DNA of 64,000 nt from JABAYQ01 sp049890095. Lineage in GTDB: Bacteria > Bacteroidota > Bacteroidia > Flavobacteriales > UBA7312. Within the stretch, counting starts at the first letter, position 1. Each line of letters begins with the position of its first letter. This document shows, in pieces, positions 35,415 to 43,725 of the stretch. Both the position numbers and the translations under genes were made by a program. The stretch lies in the NCBI GenBank assembly GCA_049890095.1, contig JBMHCD010000004.1, positions 1-64,000 of the forward strand, written 5' to 3'. Below the pieces are notes generated by a model. That model searched no databases and had not been told where the DNA came from. It saw only the letters and a program-made list of their open reading frames with translations.

Positions 35415-35419
35415 ATACT

Positions 35420-36337
35420 ATGAAATATTCTATTTTATTAATCATTCCTTTATTGTTTTTTCTTGCTTGTAAAGAAGAAATTCCAGAGCCTTACAATCCA
35501 TACGACGATGTTGTTTATCCTGTAAGCATTGAACCAACCGACAATAGTGAAGCTCATTCGTTAAGTAGAACTCACAAAGAAGTTTTTGAACCTAAATGTA
35601 ATGTTTTGGGTTGTCATGATGGTTCTTTCGAACCAGACTTTAGAACAGTACAAAGCACCTATTCTACACTAGTATATCATTCTATAATTAAAAATAATGC
35701 TCAGGAAGAATTTACTTACAGAGTTGTTCCTGGAGATACCGCAAATTCTATACTTTGGGAGCGAATTACAAATTGCTGTTTTGTAAACGAAAACGATAGA
35801 ATGCCACAAGACAATATCGGTATATCAATGCCTCAATCTGCTATAGATCAAATTGGTGCTTGGATAATGGCAGGAGCTCCAGATATTTTTGGAAATACGA
35901 CAAGCATGCCTAATAACTTTCCTAGAATAAATAACTTTGGAGCTTACGACATTGAATACGATACTTCTTTTAGCAGTAATAGAGTCGATGATTTGTGGTA
36001 TATGCCATTTCTTATGCCTCAAAATACCGAAATTAATATGGTAATTGATGTAGATGACGATCATACACCAAACTTAGATTTACAATACAATAAACTTAAA
36101 ATTTCGACTAATAGAAATGACTTTAGCAATGCTATTGAACTAAATGCTGTTTGTTTTGATAGTGAAGAATATGGATACCCCTTTATTTTAAACTTTAATA
36201 GTGATATATTCGAAACTGATCAACAATATTTCATGCGATTCTATACTTCTGATAATAATCTAGAAAATATTACTGAGTTTCCACAAACAGAAGACGAAAA
36301 TTATTACAAATCAATATGGTCATTCATTCTACAATAA
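35420..36337 (+). CDS. Lipoprotein with CX4CH cytochrome-like motif
   Basis: The 305-residue lipoprotein (FFLACKEE, Cys17) has a planctomycete-cytochrome-like segment: VFEPKCNVLGCHDG with a C-x4-C-H pattern (Cys60, Cys65, His66), then VVPGDTANSILWERI, NDRMPQDNIG and IDQIGAWIMAGAP. The usual haem c motif is CXXCH, so haem attachment is uncertain. The C-terminal half (about 170-305) is a beta-sandwich. It is adjacent to DUF1501, just as cytochrome-like partners are in other phyla. Confidence 0.72.
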   Translation: MKYSILLIIPLLFFLACKEEIPEPYNPYDDVVYPVSIEPTDNSEAHSLSRTHKEVFEPKCNVLGCHDGSFEPDFRTVQSTYSTLVYHSIIKNNAQEEFTYRVVPGDTANSILWERITNCCFVNENDRMPQDNIGISMPQSAIDQIGAWIMAGAPDIFGNTTSMPNNFPRINNFGAYDIEYDTSFSSNRVDDLWYMPFLMPQNTEINMVIDVDDDHTPNLDLQYNKLKISTNRNDFSNAIELNAVCFDSEEYGYPFILNFNSDIFETDQQYFMRFYTSDNNLENITEFPQTEDENYYKSIWSFILQ

Positions 36338-36768
36338 AATATTTATTCCTCTTTTCGTTGACAATTCTTTTTGCTTGTAGTAAAGAAGCAGATAATAATA
36401 TTTCTGAAATTCCATTCATCGAATTTCGTAGTTTAGAGCCAACAATCATAAGTCAATCCGAGGGACCTATTATTTTTAGCGTTTTTTATACAGATGGCGA
36501 TGGAGATTTGGGTGAAAATACTCCAGATGTAAAAAACCTGTTTCTTAAGGATTTAAGAAATAATATAGAGTATGAATATCGTTTACAACAGCTTGCTCCA
36601 GGTCAATCCTCGATTGCTATTCAAGGAATATTCGAAGTTGAACTAAACAGCACCTTCATTACGGATGAGTCAAATGAGCAACAAGTCAGCTACGAAATTA
36701 GAGTAATCGACAGAGCTGGAAACCAAAGCAATACAATAACTACTGATCCACTTACCGTAACCAATTAA
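36316..36768 (+). CDS. Small Ig-like lipoprotein
   Basis: The 150-residue lipoprotein (LFACSKE, Cys21) consists of one beta-sandwich domain with the typical Bacteroidota strand FYTDGDGDLGENTPD and ending QVSYEIRVIDRAGNQSNT. It starts 22 nt inside the preceding gene, closing the DUF1501 cluster. Domains like this often occur in surface lipoproteins; the D-G-D-G-D-L loop may bind calcium. No specific function can be given. Confidence 0.7.
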   Translation: MVIHSTIKYLFLFSLTILFACSKEADNNISEIPFIEFRSLEPTIISQSEGPIIFSVFYTDGDGDLGENTPDVKNLFLKDLRNNIEYEYRLQQLAPGQSSIAIQGIFEVELNSTFITDESNEQQVSYEIRVIDRAGNQSNTITTDPLTVTN

Positions 36769-36795
36769 ATATTTGTAAAAAAAAAATTTACTATC

Positions 36796-37293
36796 ATGAC
36801 ATACTTTAAAGAAACTCAATTTTTTAGACAAAAATGGCTTTGGATTGTTATATTATTTTTTCCAGCATTTTCAGCTTATGGTATTTATGAACAAATCATT
36901 TTAGGTAACATCATCGGAGAAAAACCTCTTAGCGATCAAGGATTAATTATTTTTTCTATTGTTGTAGGCATTGGGCTACCATTAGCGTTCTGGAATTTAA
37001 AATTAAACACTAGAGTCAGTAATAAAGGTTTACATTATCAATTTTTTCCTATACATCTAAGAGAGAGGACAATTCCATTTGATGATATTCAAAGTTTTAA
37101 AGCAAGAACTTATTCTCCAATGAAAGAATTTGGAGGTTGGGGAATACGATTTGGATTTGAAACTAAAGCATACAACGTTAGTGGAGATAAAGGATTGCAA
37201 TTAGTTTTAAAAAACGAACGGAAAGTTTTGTTTGGAAGCCAAGATCACAAGGCATTCGAAAAAGCCATGAAAACGGCTCAAAAAACTACTTAG
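36796..37293 (+). CDS. Membrane protein with two helices and a PH-like tail
   Basis: The 165-residue product has two transmembrane helices (about 15-35 and 52-72) followed by a cytoplasmic beta-rich tail (RTIPFDDIQSFKARTYSP, GGWGIRFGFETKAYNVSGDKG, ERKVLFGSQ), reminiscent of bacterial PH-like domains. I do not know a function. Its last 8 nt overlap the convergent DCC gene. Conserved small proteins of this layout are common in Bacteroidota. Confidence 0.7.
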   Translation: MTYFKETQFFRQKWLWIVILFFPAFSAYGIYEQIILGNIIGEKPLSDQGLIIFSIVVGIGLPLAFWNLKLNTRVSNKGLHYQFFPIHLRERTIPFDDIQSFKARTYSPMKEFGGWGIRFGFETKAYNVSGDKGLQLVLKNERKVLFGSQDHKAFEKAMKTAQKTT

Positions 37294-37654
37294 TCAAACA
37301 ATCTTCTTCTTTACAATGAAGCGGAATGATTTGGCGTTTTATTGCCAATTCTTTATATACCAAATGGCCTAAACGACTAATTTTAAATATCCAAAAAACA
37401 GGAATTAGAAGCCAAAACACCGGCAAACGCAACAATATTTGAAAAATACTATCATAACCATAAAAAACCTCAACATCTTTATTTACCGATGCCAATAACT
37501 TAAGTCCTTTATCTTTGGAAATTAAGTCGCCCTCGTAGCTTCGAATATCTTTTTGAATAATACAATTAAAAATATCGATACGTTGTAAAAAACTAGCAAA
37601 ACCTAAACACATAGGACACCAATAGTCAACATATATTTTCAATGGAGATAACAT
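37286..37654 (-). CDS. DCC-family (DUF393) thiol-disulfide oxidoreductase-like protein
   Basis: The 122-residue protein begins IYVDYWCPMCLGFASFLQ, placing a C-x-x-C pair (Cys13, Cys16) at the start, as in the DCC family, and continues with the family-typical SKDKGLKLLAS and a hydrophobic helix with LRLPVFWLLIPVFWIF. The usual D-x-x-C-x-x-C of the family reads D-Y-W-C-P-M-C. It may handle disulfides near the membrane. Substrate is unknown. Confidence 0.78.
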   Translation of the reverse strand: MLSPLKIYVDYWCPMCLGFASFLQRIDIFNCIIQKDIRSYEGDLISKDKGLKLLASVNKDVEVFYGYDSIFQILLRLPVFWLLIPVFWIFKISRLGHLVYKELAIKRQIIPLHCKEEDCLTK

Positions 37655-37734
37655 ATTTATAAAAATAAATAAATGTTGGCTAAATTCAGCATAACATTAA
37701 CACAATCACCTTTCCAATAAATAAAAACTAATAT

Positions 37735-38154
37735 TTATTTGTTTTCAAAAAACTTAATTATTTTATTTTTCTTTTTTCTAGACAAAAGCATTCCTTTTAA
37801 CAACTTTTTATATCTAAAAACCTTATGTTTTTTGTCTTTTAAAAGTAATAGTGATGGTGTTTTTATTTTAAATTTTTTAAAAAGACCATCACTATAATTA
37901 GGCCCTACGGTATTAGTTTGTATTCTTTGTATATCAAAGCAAAACAAATCTACAATATCTATGTATTGCTTTTCTAATGACGCTTTATATATTGATTGTG
38001 CATTTTTATTTGAACCAACACTAGCCAATATTGCGCATTCAATTTCTGGAAATTTCTTTTTTAAAGAAGTAATAAAACGCACAACATCTTTATCGCAAGC
38101 ACTACATTGATAGTTAGATAAAAAAACTATAATTTTCATCTTTTCATCCTCCAA
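37735..38154 (-). CDS. Thioredoxin-like protein with CSAC site, start uncertain
   Basis: From the TTG at 38152-38154 the protein has 139 residues; an ATG lies five codons on. A thioredoxin-like N-terminus is clear (KIIVFLSNYQCSACDKDVV, CxxC at residues 17-20) with a cis-Pro-like KTPSLLLLKDKK near 105. Reading upstream in the same frame to the stop at 38236-38238 gives a signal-peptide-like ISFFVFLVYQSYGQISC, but with no ATG/GTG/TTG before it. The native start may be a rare codon such as ATT, or an original ATG has been lost. Confidence 0.6.
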   Translation of the reverse strand: MEDEKMKIIVFLSNYQCSACDKDVVRFITSLKKKFPEIECAILASVGSNKNAQSIYKASLEKQYIDIVDLFCFDIQRIQTNTVGPNYSDGLFKKFKIKTPSLLLLKDKKHKVFRYKKLLKGMLLSRKKKNKIIKFFENK

Positions 38155-38339
38155 TAAAATTGAATCTCCATGTAAACTTACACAAGATATTTGCCCATAA
38201 GATTGATATACTAAAAAAACAAAAAAACTAATTCTCTAAAACATCATACAAATGGTATTCTACAAAAAACTTTCCTAAAGTCATTTTTTTATTTACTAAT
38301 TCTACCCAAGAATTATAAGACATATTTAAAGGATACTCA

Positions 38340-38564
38340 TCAACTCCATAAGCATATAATCTTAAAATCAGCATTATAAAAATATATCTTAGTAAAATAA
38401 CAATAGGAAATAGTTGCACCAATGTCTCTTAAAATTTCCAAATCTCTAAATACAGTAGCTCTAGAAACATTAAGTCTCAGCGAAAGTTTTTTAGGATTTA
38501 CTTTAGTACGAAGTACTAACAATCTATGTATAGTATAAATACGTCTTAGTGTTAGTAAATTCAT
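38340..38564 (-). CDS. Small helix-turn-helix protein
   Basis: The 74-residue frame contains a DeoR/HTH_11-type winged helix: IYTIHRLLVLRTKVNPKKLS, then LNVSRATVFRDLEILRDIGATI and a wing-like TKIYFYNADF. It ends soon after the wing, as do some short Bacteroidota regulators. No effector domain follows in frame. A second small frame overlaps it downstream (38228-38422), so a frameshifted longer gene is conceivable. Target genes are unknown; the adjacent thioredoxin-like gene is a candidate. Confidence 0.55.
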   Translation of the reverse strand: MNLLTLRRIYTIHRLLVLRTKVNPKKLSLRLNVSRATVFRDLEILRDIGATISYCYFTKIYFYNADFKIICLWS

Positions 38565-38616
38565 AGCAATTTAAATTAACTTAACACAAGATATAAAATT
38601 TAAACTAAAATAAATT

Positions 38617-39282
38617 TTACTTGTGAGGACCTGCTACAAAGTCTTTAAGATAAAAGGGTTCGAAGTAGGCAACGTCCTTAAATTCCTTTCTATCAAATGC
38701 TTGTTGAGCTAACAAACACATATCTTTAGCACTAGGAAAAATATCATTTACAAAATGAGCGTTAGGATGTTTGCATAAGGCTTTAAACTTATGTGCTCCA
38801 TCACCAAAAAAGAGAATCTCTCCATGGTTCAATTCTTCATGAAAAGAATTCTCTTCTAATATTTTTGCCTGAACATCAGATTGTATGTTGCCATACAATC
38901 CACAATATACTTCCATTCTACGAGCATCAATCATAGGGCAATAACATTTATTTTGCTCCTTGGACTCCATTCCTTTAGCCATTGCCTCTAAAGTAGAAAT
39001 AGCAATTAACGGTTTTTCGCTAGCATAACATATACCCTTTGCTGTGGAAACGCCTATTCGTAAGCCGGTATACGAACCTGGACCCATACTTATAGCAATA
39101 GCATCTAGCTGAAAAAATTCATAGCCAGATTGATTCATTAACTCTTGTACGAATACCGTTAATTTTTCGGAATGAGAATAATTTTTGGAAATTAATTCTC
39201 TATCCACAATCGATTTACCTTGCAATGATAAAGCAACCGAACAACTCTTCGTTGATGTTTCTATGCACAAAATTAACGCCAT
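38617..39282 (-). CDS. tsaB: tRNA threonylcarbamoyladenosine biosynthesis protein TsaB
   Basis: The 221-residue ASKHA-fold protein has LCIETSTKSCSVAL at the N-terminus and the characteristic DAIAISMGPGSYTGLRIGVSTAKGI segment (about residues 60-84), then MIDARRMEVYCGLY. TsaB works with TsaD and TsaE to make t6A in ANN-decoding tRNAs. It overlaps the adaptor gene by 10 nt and is the last gene of that transcription unit. Confidence 0.93.
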   Translation of the reverse strand: MALILCIETSTKSCSVALSLQGKSIVDRELISKNYSHSEKLTVFVQELMNQSGYEFFQLDAIAISMGPGSYTGLRIGVSTAKGICYASEKPLIAISTLEAMAKGMESKEQNKCYCPMIDARRMEVYCGLYGNIQSDVQAKILEENSFHEELNHGEILFFGDGAHKFKALCKHPNAHFVNDIFPSAKDMCLLAQQAFDRKEFKDVAYFEPFYLKDFVAGPHK

Positions 39283-40553
39283 TGAACAGAAATAGATGCT
39301 TTACTATTTTTTTCTTGTTTTTCTACTCTTTTGTTGTCTTTGAGAATTCTTGAAACTGCACTATAAGGGCCAGTAATAACCTCAACGCTATCACCAATAC
39401 CAGACTTAACATAAATGTATTGATCATCTTGTATTCCCGTTTCAACATACCTCAACTTGGCTACACCATTGTCGTATATAAAAACACATTCTAATTTTTC
39501 GTCCGAATTATCTACGGTATCTTTTCTGGTAGTAACCGCTTGTATTGGCAAAGATATTACCCCAAATTCTTTTTGCGATTGAATATCTACCGTTGCAGTC
39601 ATACCTGGTCTAAAATAAACAGAATCTAAAATTCTAATCTTCACTTCAAAATTAGTTACCTGATCTGCACTCATTCCAACAACATTAGCAGAATTTGCTA
39701 TTTCGGAAACTAAACCAGTAAATTTTTGATCAACAAAAGCATCTACTTCTATAACAGTAGTATCATTTAGGCTAATGGCATTAATATCATTTTCATTTAC
39801 TTCAACAGCAACCTCCATATTATTCAGATTTGCCAAACGCATTAATTCAGTCCCTGCCATTTGAGCCGTACCGACTACTCTTTCTCCCAACTCTACAGAT
39901 AGTTTAGAAATCGTTCCTGAAATTGGAGAGTAAATACTTGTTTTATTTAAATTTTCTTGAGCTTCATTTACTGAAGCCTGAGCACTAGAGACCGAAAACG
40001 TTGCATCTTCAACATTAAGTTGAGCAATAGTATGAGCAGACTGAATTTTTTCAAACTCAGAAGAAGATATAGTCCCGTTTTGAAACAAAATCTGATTTCG
40101 ATTAAAATTAGCTGTACTCTCTACTAATTGTGCTTTTGCTTTTGCCAAATTTGACTTAGTGGTATTTAATGCTGCCTTACTTCTTTCTAATATGGACAAA
40201 TAGGTGTCAGGCTTAATTTCTAATAACAGTTGCCCCTTTTCTATATTATCTCCCTCTTTTACCATTAATGACACAATTTCTCCAGATACATCAGGGGAAA
40301 TTTTTACTTCTACCTCAGGTTGAATTTTACCACTCGCTGATACCGTTTGAATAATATCTTGCTTTTTGGAGTAATCGGTACTAACTAAGGTTCCTTTTTC
40401 TGTTTTAATCCAACCTGCACTATGACCCACCATTAATAAAATAGAAACCACTGCCAGTATATAAGAAGATACTTTAAGCACTTTGTGCTGTCTTTTTCTG
40501 CCAAAATAAAATAGTACTGCAGAAATAAGAAATAAAATTAATGCTACTGTCAT
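39273..40553 (-). CDS. Membrane-fusion (HlyD/MacA-type) periplasmic adaptor
   Basis: The 426-residue protein has an N-terminal membrane anchor (about 33-48), a lipoyl-like half motif (VKISPDVSGEIVSLMVKEGDNIEKGQ), a coiled-coil hairpin rich in Ala, Gln and Asn (about 120-205), a second lipoyl half (TSIYSPISGTISKLSVELGERV) and a beta-barrel ending near VEVITGP. It bridges an inner-membrane pump and TolC. No ABC or RND permease gene lies next to it here; tsaB follows instead, which is unusual. Confidence 0.88.
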   Translation of the reverse strand: MTVALILFLISAVLFYFGRKRQHKVLKVSSYILAVVSILLMVGHSAGWIKTEKGTLVSTDYSKKQDIIQTVSASGKIQPEVEVKISPDVSGEIVSLMVKEGDNIEKGQLLLEIKPDTYLSILERSKAALNTTKSNLAKAKAQLVESTANFNRNQILFQNGTISSSEFEKIQSAHTIAQLNVEDATFSVSSAQASVNEAQENLNKTSIYSPISGTISKLSVELGERVVGTAQMAGTELMRLANLNNMEVAVEVNENDINAISLNDTTVIEVDAFVDQKFTGLVSEIANSANVVGMSADQVTNFEVKIRILDSVYFRPGMTATVDIQSQKEFGVISLPIQAVTTRKDTVDNSDEKLECVFIYDNGVAKLRYVETGIQDDQYIYVKSGIGDSVEVITGPYSAVSRILKDNKRVEKQEKNSKASISVQWR

Positions 40554-40556
40554 AAT

Positions 40557-41912
40557 CTAAAAAGTTAATTTTTTACCCATATAAAAGTCCAACATCTTGA
40601 GTTTAAAGATAAAATCATACTTTGCCTGCAATAAATTATTTTGAGCTGAAAACAACTTATTTTTCGCATCATAGAATTGATACGAGTTAACAAGTTGGAC
40701 TTTGTATTTTGTTTCGGTATATCTAAACGCTTCCTCAAGAGCATCCACTGTTTTTTGACTTGCAACAAACTGTTTATTAGCAGCCACAGCATCCGATTGA
40801 GCTTGTTCAATCGTTTTTCTAAGTTCATTTTTAACTTTTTGCAAATTATATTGCGATTGTTTAACCACAATTTTTGCTTGTTGTATACTATTGTTCACCT
40901 GCCAAGCATTAAAAATTGGCAAACTGACAGAAAGACTAAGCAATTTATTAATATTATCAATTACCTGATCTTCAAAAGGATAGTCCGCGTAAATTGGGTT
41001 ATTCGATTCATCAAAACCTGTAAATAATTTTCTTGCATCCGAATATGCAGTTCCCCAACTAGCAGAAAGACTAATTCGTGGGCTACGTCCTCCTTGCGAA
41101 ATTGCCAGTCCTCGCTCTGCACTCTTTAATCGAAACATTGCACTCTTTACTTCTGGTAAAACAATAAGTGCTTGCTCATAAATGCTTGTTGATGAAGGAA
41201 AATTTGCGGTTAATTCAAGGTCAATTTTCGGATCAATAATATCAAAATCATCTTCCCCACTTAAATCTAACATTTGTTTGATATTAAGCAAAGAGATAGC
41301 TAACTGATTTTGAGAATTTATTAAGCTTAATTCTTCTTGAGCAAATTGTGCTTCTGTTTCTAGCAAACTTCCTCTTGGCAACTCTCCCACTTCAACCATT
41401 GCCGATATACGATCTAACTGTATCTGGGATAAGGCTAATTTTTCTTTGTTAACATTAACCATTTCTTTACTATACAAAAGCTGCAAGTAAGCAGTCACGA
41501 TATTAACCGATACATTATTAGCAATTTGATCAGCATCATATCTGGATGCTAAATACTCAAAATTATTTTTTCTGATTGTATTAATATTTTGAAAACCATT
41601 AAACAAGCTTACAGAAGAAGATAGTCCAAAATTATTAGATCTTGTATTATCTTCTAATATCTCATTTGTTACCATATCTAATCTTCTACCAAAACTTCTA
41701 GATTCAGAAACAGAGCTATTTAGATTTGGTAATAAATTGGCTTTGGATTGAAAAAGGTATTTTTTCGATGATTCTACATTCAAAACAGCTTGTTTGATAT
41801 CCAGGTTATTTTGTTGAGCATGATTGAGACAATCTTCTAAAGTCCATCTTTTTTGGCCAGAACTAAATAAAGCTATGAAAACTAAAGAAACAACTATAGA
41901 AAGCTTTTTCAT
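40557..41912 (-). CDS. TolC-family outer-membrane efflux protein
   Basis: The 451-residue protein has a signal peptide (1-19, FSSGQKR) and two TolC repeats: WTLEDCLNHAQQNNLDIKQA near the start, SSSVSLFNGFQNINTIRKN, and a second copy with SLSVSLPIFNAWQVNNSIQQAK in the second half. Long coiled coils are evident (residues 345-420). It forms the outer-membrane channel for the adaptor encoded 3 nt downstream. Efflux substrate is unknown. Confidence 0.92.
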   Translation of the reverse strand: MKKLSIVVSLVFIALFSSGQKRWTLEDCLNHAQQNNLDIKQAVLNVESSKKYLFQSKANLLPNLNSSVSESRSFGRRLDMVTNEILEDNTRSNNFGLSSSVSLFNGFQNINTIRKNNFEYLASRYDADQIANNVSVNIVTAYLQLLYSKEMVNVNKEKLALSQIQLDRISAMVEVGELPRGSLLETEAQFAQEELSLINSQNQLAISLLNIKQMLDLSGEDDFDIIDPKIDLELTANFPSSTSIYEQALIVLPEVKSAMFRLKSAERGLAISQGGRSPRISLSASWGTAYSDARKLFTGFDESNNPIYADYPFEDQVIDNINKLLSLSVSLPIFNAWQVNNSIQQAKIVVKQSQYNLQKVKNELRKTIEQAQSDAVAANKQFVASQKTVDALEEAFRYTETKYKVQLVNSYQFYDAKNKLFSAQNNLLQAKYDFIFKLKMLDFYMGKKLTF

Positions 41913-41923
41913 AAAAAAGAAAT

Positions 41924-42154
41924 TTATGCAGAAGGTCTATTTGCCTTTCTATATCTAGTCCATATAAAAGCAACTATTAACAAGGCAATATATGGCATAA
42001 CCATTAAGTACAAAATACCATCATTTAAACCCGATCCTATCGAACTACCTCCATCAATATTACTTTCTACAACAGATTTACACATGGCACATTGAGCATA
42101 TGTAGGAATAGAATAAACAAAAAGAAATAATAATAAAAACAATGTTCGAATCAT
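41924..42154 (-). CDS. Small exported membrane protein near oxidase accessory genes
   Basis: Start at ATG 42154 gives about 76 residues with a signal peptide (IRTLFLLLFLFVYSIPTYAQ), a short CAMCKSVVE motif, a Gly/Ser linker and one transmembrane helix (MVMPYIALLIVAFIW) ending basic. An ATG at 42172 would add MRKFVP and overlap the DUF420 stop; a TAAATTTG sequence (TAnnTTTG) lies between the two ATGs. Small proteins with C-x-M-C occur next to DUF420/SCO genes in Bacteroidota. The CxMC pair suggests copper or thiol handling in oxidase assembly, by inference. Confidence 0.6.
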   Translation of the reverse strand: MIRTLFLLLFLFVYSIPTYAQCAMCKSVVESNIDGGSSIGSGLNDGILYLMVMPYIALLIVAFIWTRYRKANRPSA

Positions 42155-42164
42155 AGGTACAAAT

Positions 42165-42704
42165 TTACGCATAATATGGAATCATAAAAATATACACTAA
42201 TACTCCAGTTATAGCTACATACATCCAGATTGGAAACGTCCACCTAACAACTTTAAGATGCTTTTCAAACTCTCCTGTTATACCTCTATAAATCGATAAT
42301 AATGCTAAAGGTAAAACCGGTATCGATAATATTATGTGTGAAATAAGTATGAAAAAATAAAGATATCTCATGAACCCTTCACCCCCATAAGGAACAGGAG
42401 AATTGGATAATTTAGAAATCACATAGGAAACCAAAAATAAAGCAGATAACAAAAATGCTGCAACCATAGATATCCTATGCCACGCTATTTTTTTGTTCTT
42501 GATAAGAACAAATCCCGTGAATAACAATATCGCGGTCGATCCATTTATAACAGCATGAAGAAAAGGCAAAGAAGTCAAATCAGCACCACCAAATTTCAAC
42601 CTCATATCATCAGGCAATAGCATTAACGCCATTACTGCAAGAGGAATGACTATTGATAAAACAATAATTATGGGAATGTATATTTTATCTTTTGGATTTT
42701 TCAC
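42165..42704 (-). CDS. DUF420 family membrane protein (CtaM-like)
   Basis: The protein has five to six transmembrane helices with conserved His in LHAVINGS and WHRISMVAAF and in ILISHIILSI. I chose GTG 42702-42704 (179 residues, KNPKDKIYIPI), since the ATG at 42758 would force a 74-nt overlap with the SCO1 gene and add an untypical N-terminus. DUF420 proteins are needed for cytochrome oxidase maturation in Bacillus and occur beside SCO1 in Bacteroidota. Start choice is uncertain. Confidence 0.78.
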   Translation of the reverse strand: MKNPKDKIYIPIIIVLSIVIPLAVMALMLLPDDMRLKFGGADLTSLPFLHAVINGSTAILLFTGFVLIKNKKIAWHRISMVAAFLLSALFLVSYVISKLSNSPVPYGGEGFMRYLYFFILISHIILSIPVLPLALLSIYRGITGEFEKHLKVVRWTFPIWMYVAITGVLVYIFMIPYYA

Positions 42705-43377
42705 TCCTATCTTTTTTTGCAAGGTTATATTCGGCCATAAGTACTTTAAGGTCATCAATCAACAAGCCTACTTCATATTCGCTTGTTCCGTCATAAACAC
42801 CTATATTATTGCCGTTATCATCTTCTCTAGCTCTTACTCTTCCTTCTTTGTCTATTATTACAAAATATTCGGAATGTAAAAACCCTCCTTCTGCTAAACT
42901 ATCTTCCATTGCACTAACAAAGTAATAATTAGCAATATTATATATACTATCTTTATTACCTGTAACGAAATTCCAATTCGATAAGTCAGCTTCCATTGTT
43001 TTGGCATAATCCATTAATACTTCAGGAGTATCGTATTGTGGATTAACAGAATGAGATAATATTTTAAAGTTAGGAAATGTTTCAAACTTTTGCTGTACTC
43101 TTCGCATCTGATAGGTCATTACAGGGCAAATAGTGGGACAGGTTGTAAATATGAAGTTTGCCACATACACATTGCCTAAATAATCAGATTGTGTAACAGT
43201 ATCTCCAAATTGATTAACAAATGAAAAGTCTGGAATACGATGAAATTCAGATTCCGTTTGAGGACCAACTATTGGCAAATGCACAAAATTATGTTTACCA
43301 GTGGTTAATCCTATATAAATAGCCGAAGGCAATATAAGAATCATACTAACCAAGATAAATCCTCTGAACTTTTTCAT
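42685..43377 (-). CDS. SCO1/SenC copper chaperone
   Basis: The 230-residue protein has an N-terminal anchor (1-25) and a thioredoxin-like domain. The copper-binding C-x3-C is Cys80-Cys84 in FTTCPTICPVM and the His is in ILSHSVNPQYDTPEVL. The redox fold also shows VANFIFTTC. SCO proteins deliver copper to the CuA site of cytochrome oxidase subunit II. It follows the subunit IV gene by 10 nt and overlaps the DUF420 gene at its end. Confidence 0.92.
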   Translation of the reverse strand: MKKFRGFILVSMILILPSAIYIGLTTGKHNFVHLPIVGPQTESEFHRIPDFSFVNQFGDTVTQSDYLGNVYVANFIFTTCPTICPVMTYQMRRVQQKFETFPNFKILSHSVNPQYDTPEVLMDYAKTMEADLSNWNFVTGNKDSIYNIANYYFVSAMEDSLAEGGFLHSEYFVIIDKEGRVRAREDDNGNNIGVYDGTSEYEVGLLIDDLKVLMAEYNLAKKDRSEKSKR

Positions 43378-43387
43378 AACTTAACTA

Positions 43388-43705
43388 TTAAAGCATTCCC
43401 ATTATATAGTTTCCTTCATTAATTAGAATAAAAAGAAGGTATGGAATTAAGATAATAATAGGCAATAAAATAGTAACCTTCAATCCTTTAACTTCGTGAC
43501 CTAAGTGCATAAATTCCATCACGATATATGCTGCCTTTATAATGGTAAGAATGATAAAAATCATATTAAGCAATGAAGTACCTAGCATAGAATTTTCTAT
43601 CAAAAATGGTGGCTTAATAATACCTAAAATTACCTCTACAGCGGTGACAAAAAGTAATATCCAAAATACTTTCCAAATAAACCACGTTCCGTTTTGTTCT
43701 GCCAT
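43388..43705 (-). CDS. Cytochrome c oxidase subunit IV-type membrane protein
   Basis: The 105-residue protein has three transmembrane helices and the prokaryotic subunit IV pattern (WKVFWILLFVTAVEVILGI, then YIVMEFMHLGHEVKGLK and a final helix LLPIIILIPYLLFILI). It is a small stabilising subunit of haem-copper oxidases. It lies 20 nt below subunit III and 10 nt above SCO1 in the oxidase block. Confidence 0.85.
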   Translation of the reverse strand: MAEQNGTWFIWKVFWILLFVTAVEVILGIIKPPFLIENSMLGTSLLNMIFIILTIIKAAYIVMEFMHLGHEVKGLKVTILLPIIILIPYLLFILINEGNYIMGML

Positions 43706-43725
43706 AATTTCTATTTTTTAAATTT

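Noticed and set aside
38228..38422. A 64-codon minus-strand frame between the HTH and thioredoxin-like genes
   Set aside because: It overlaps the HTH frame by 83 nt, has no recognised domain and starts inside another gene; kept only as part of the finding on this region.
40565..40870. Lys-rich frame inside the tolC gene
   Set aside because: Same strand, other frame of a clear TolC gene; basic and low-complexity from AT-rich codons.
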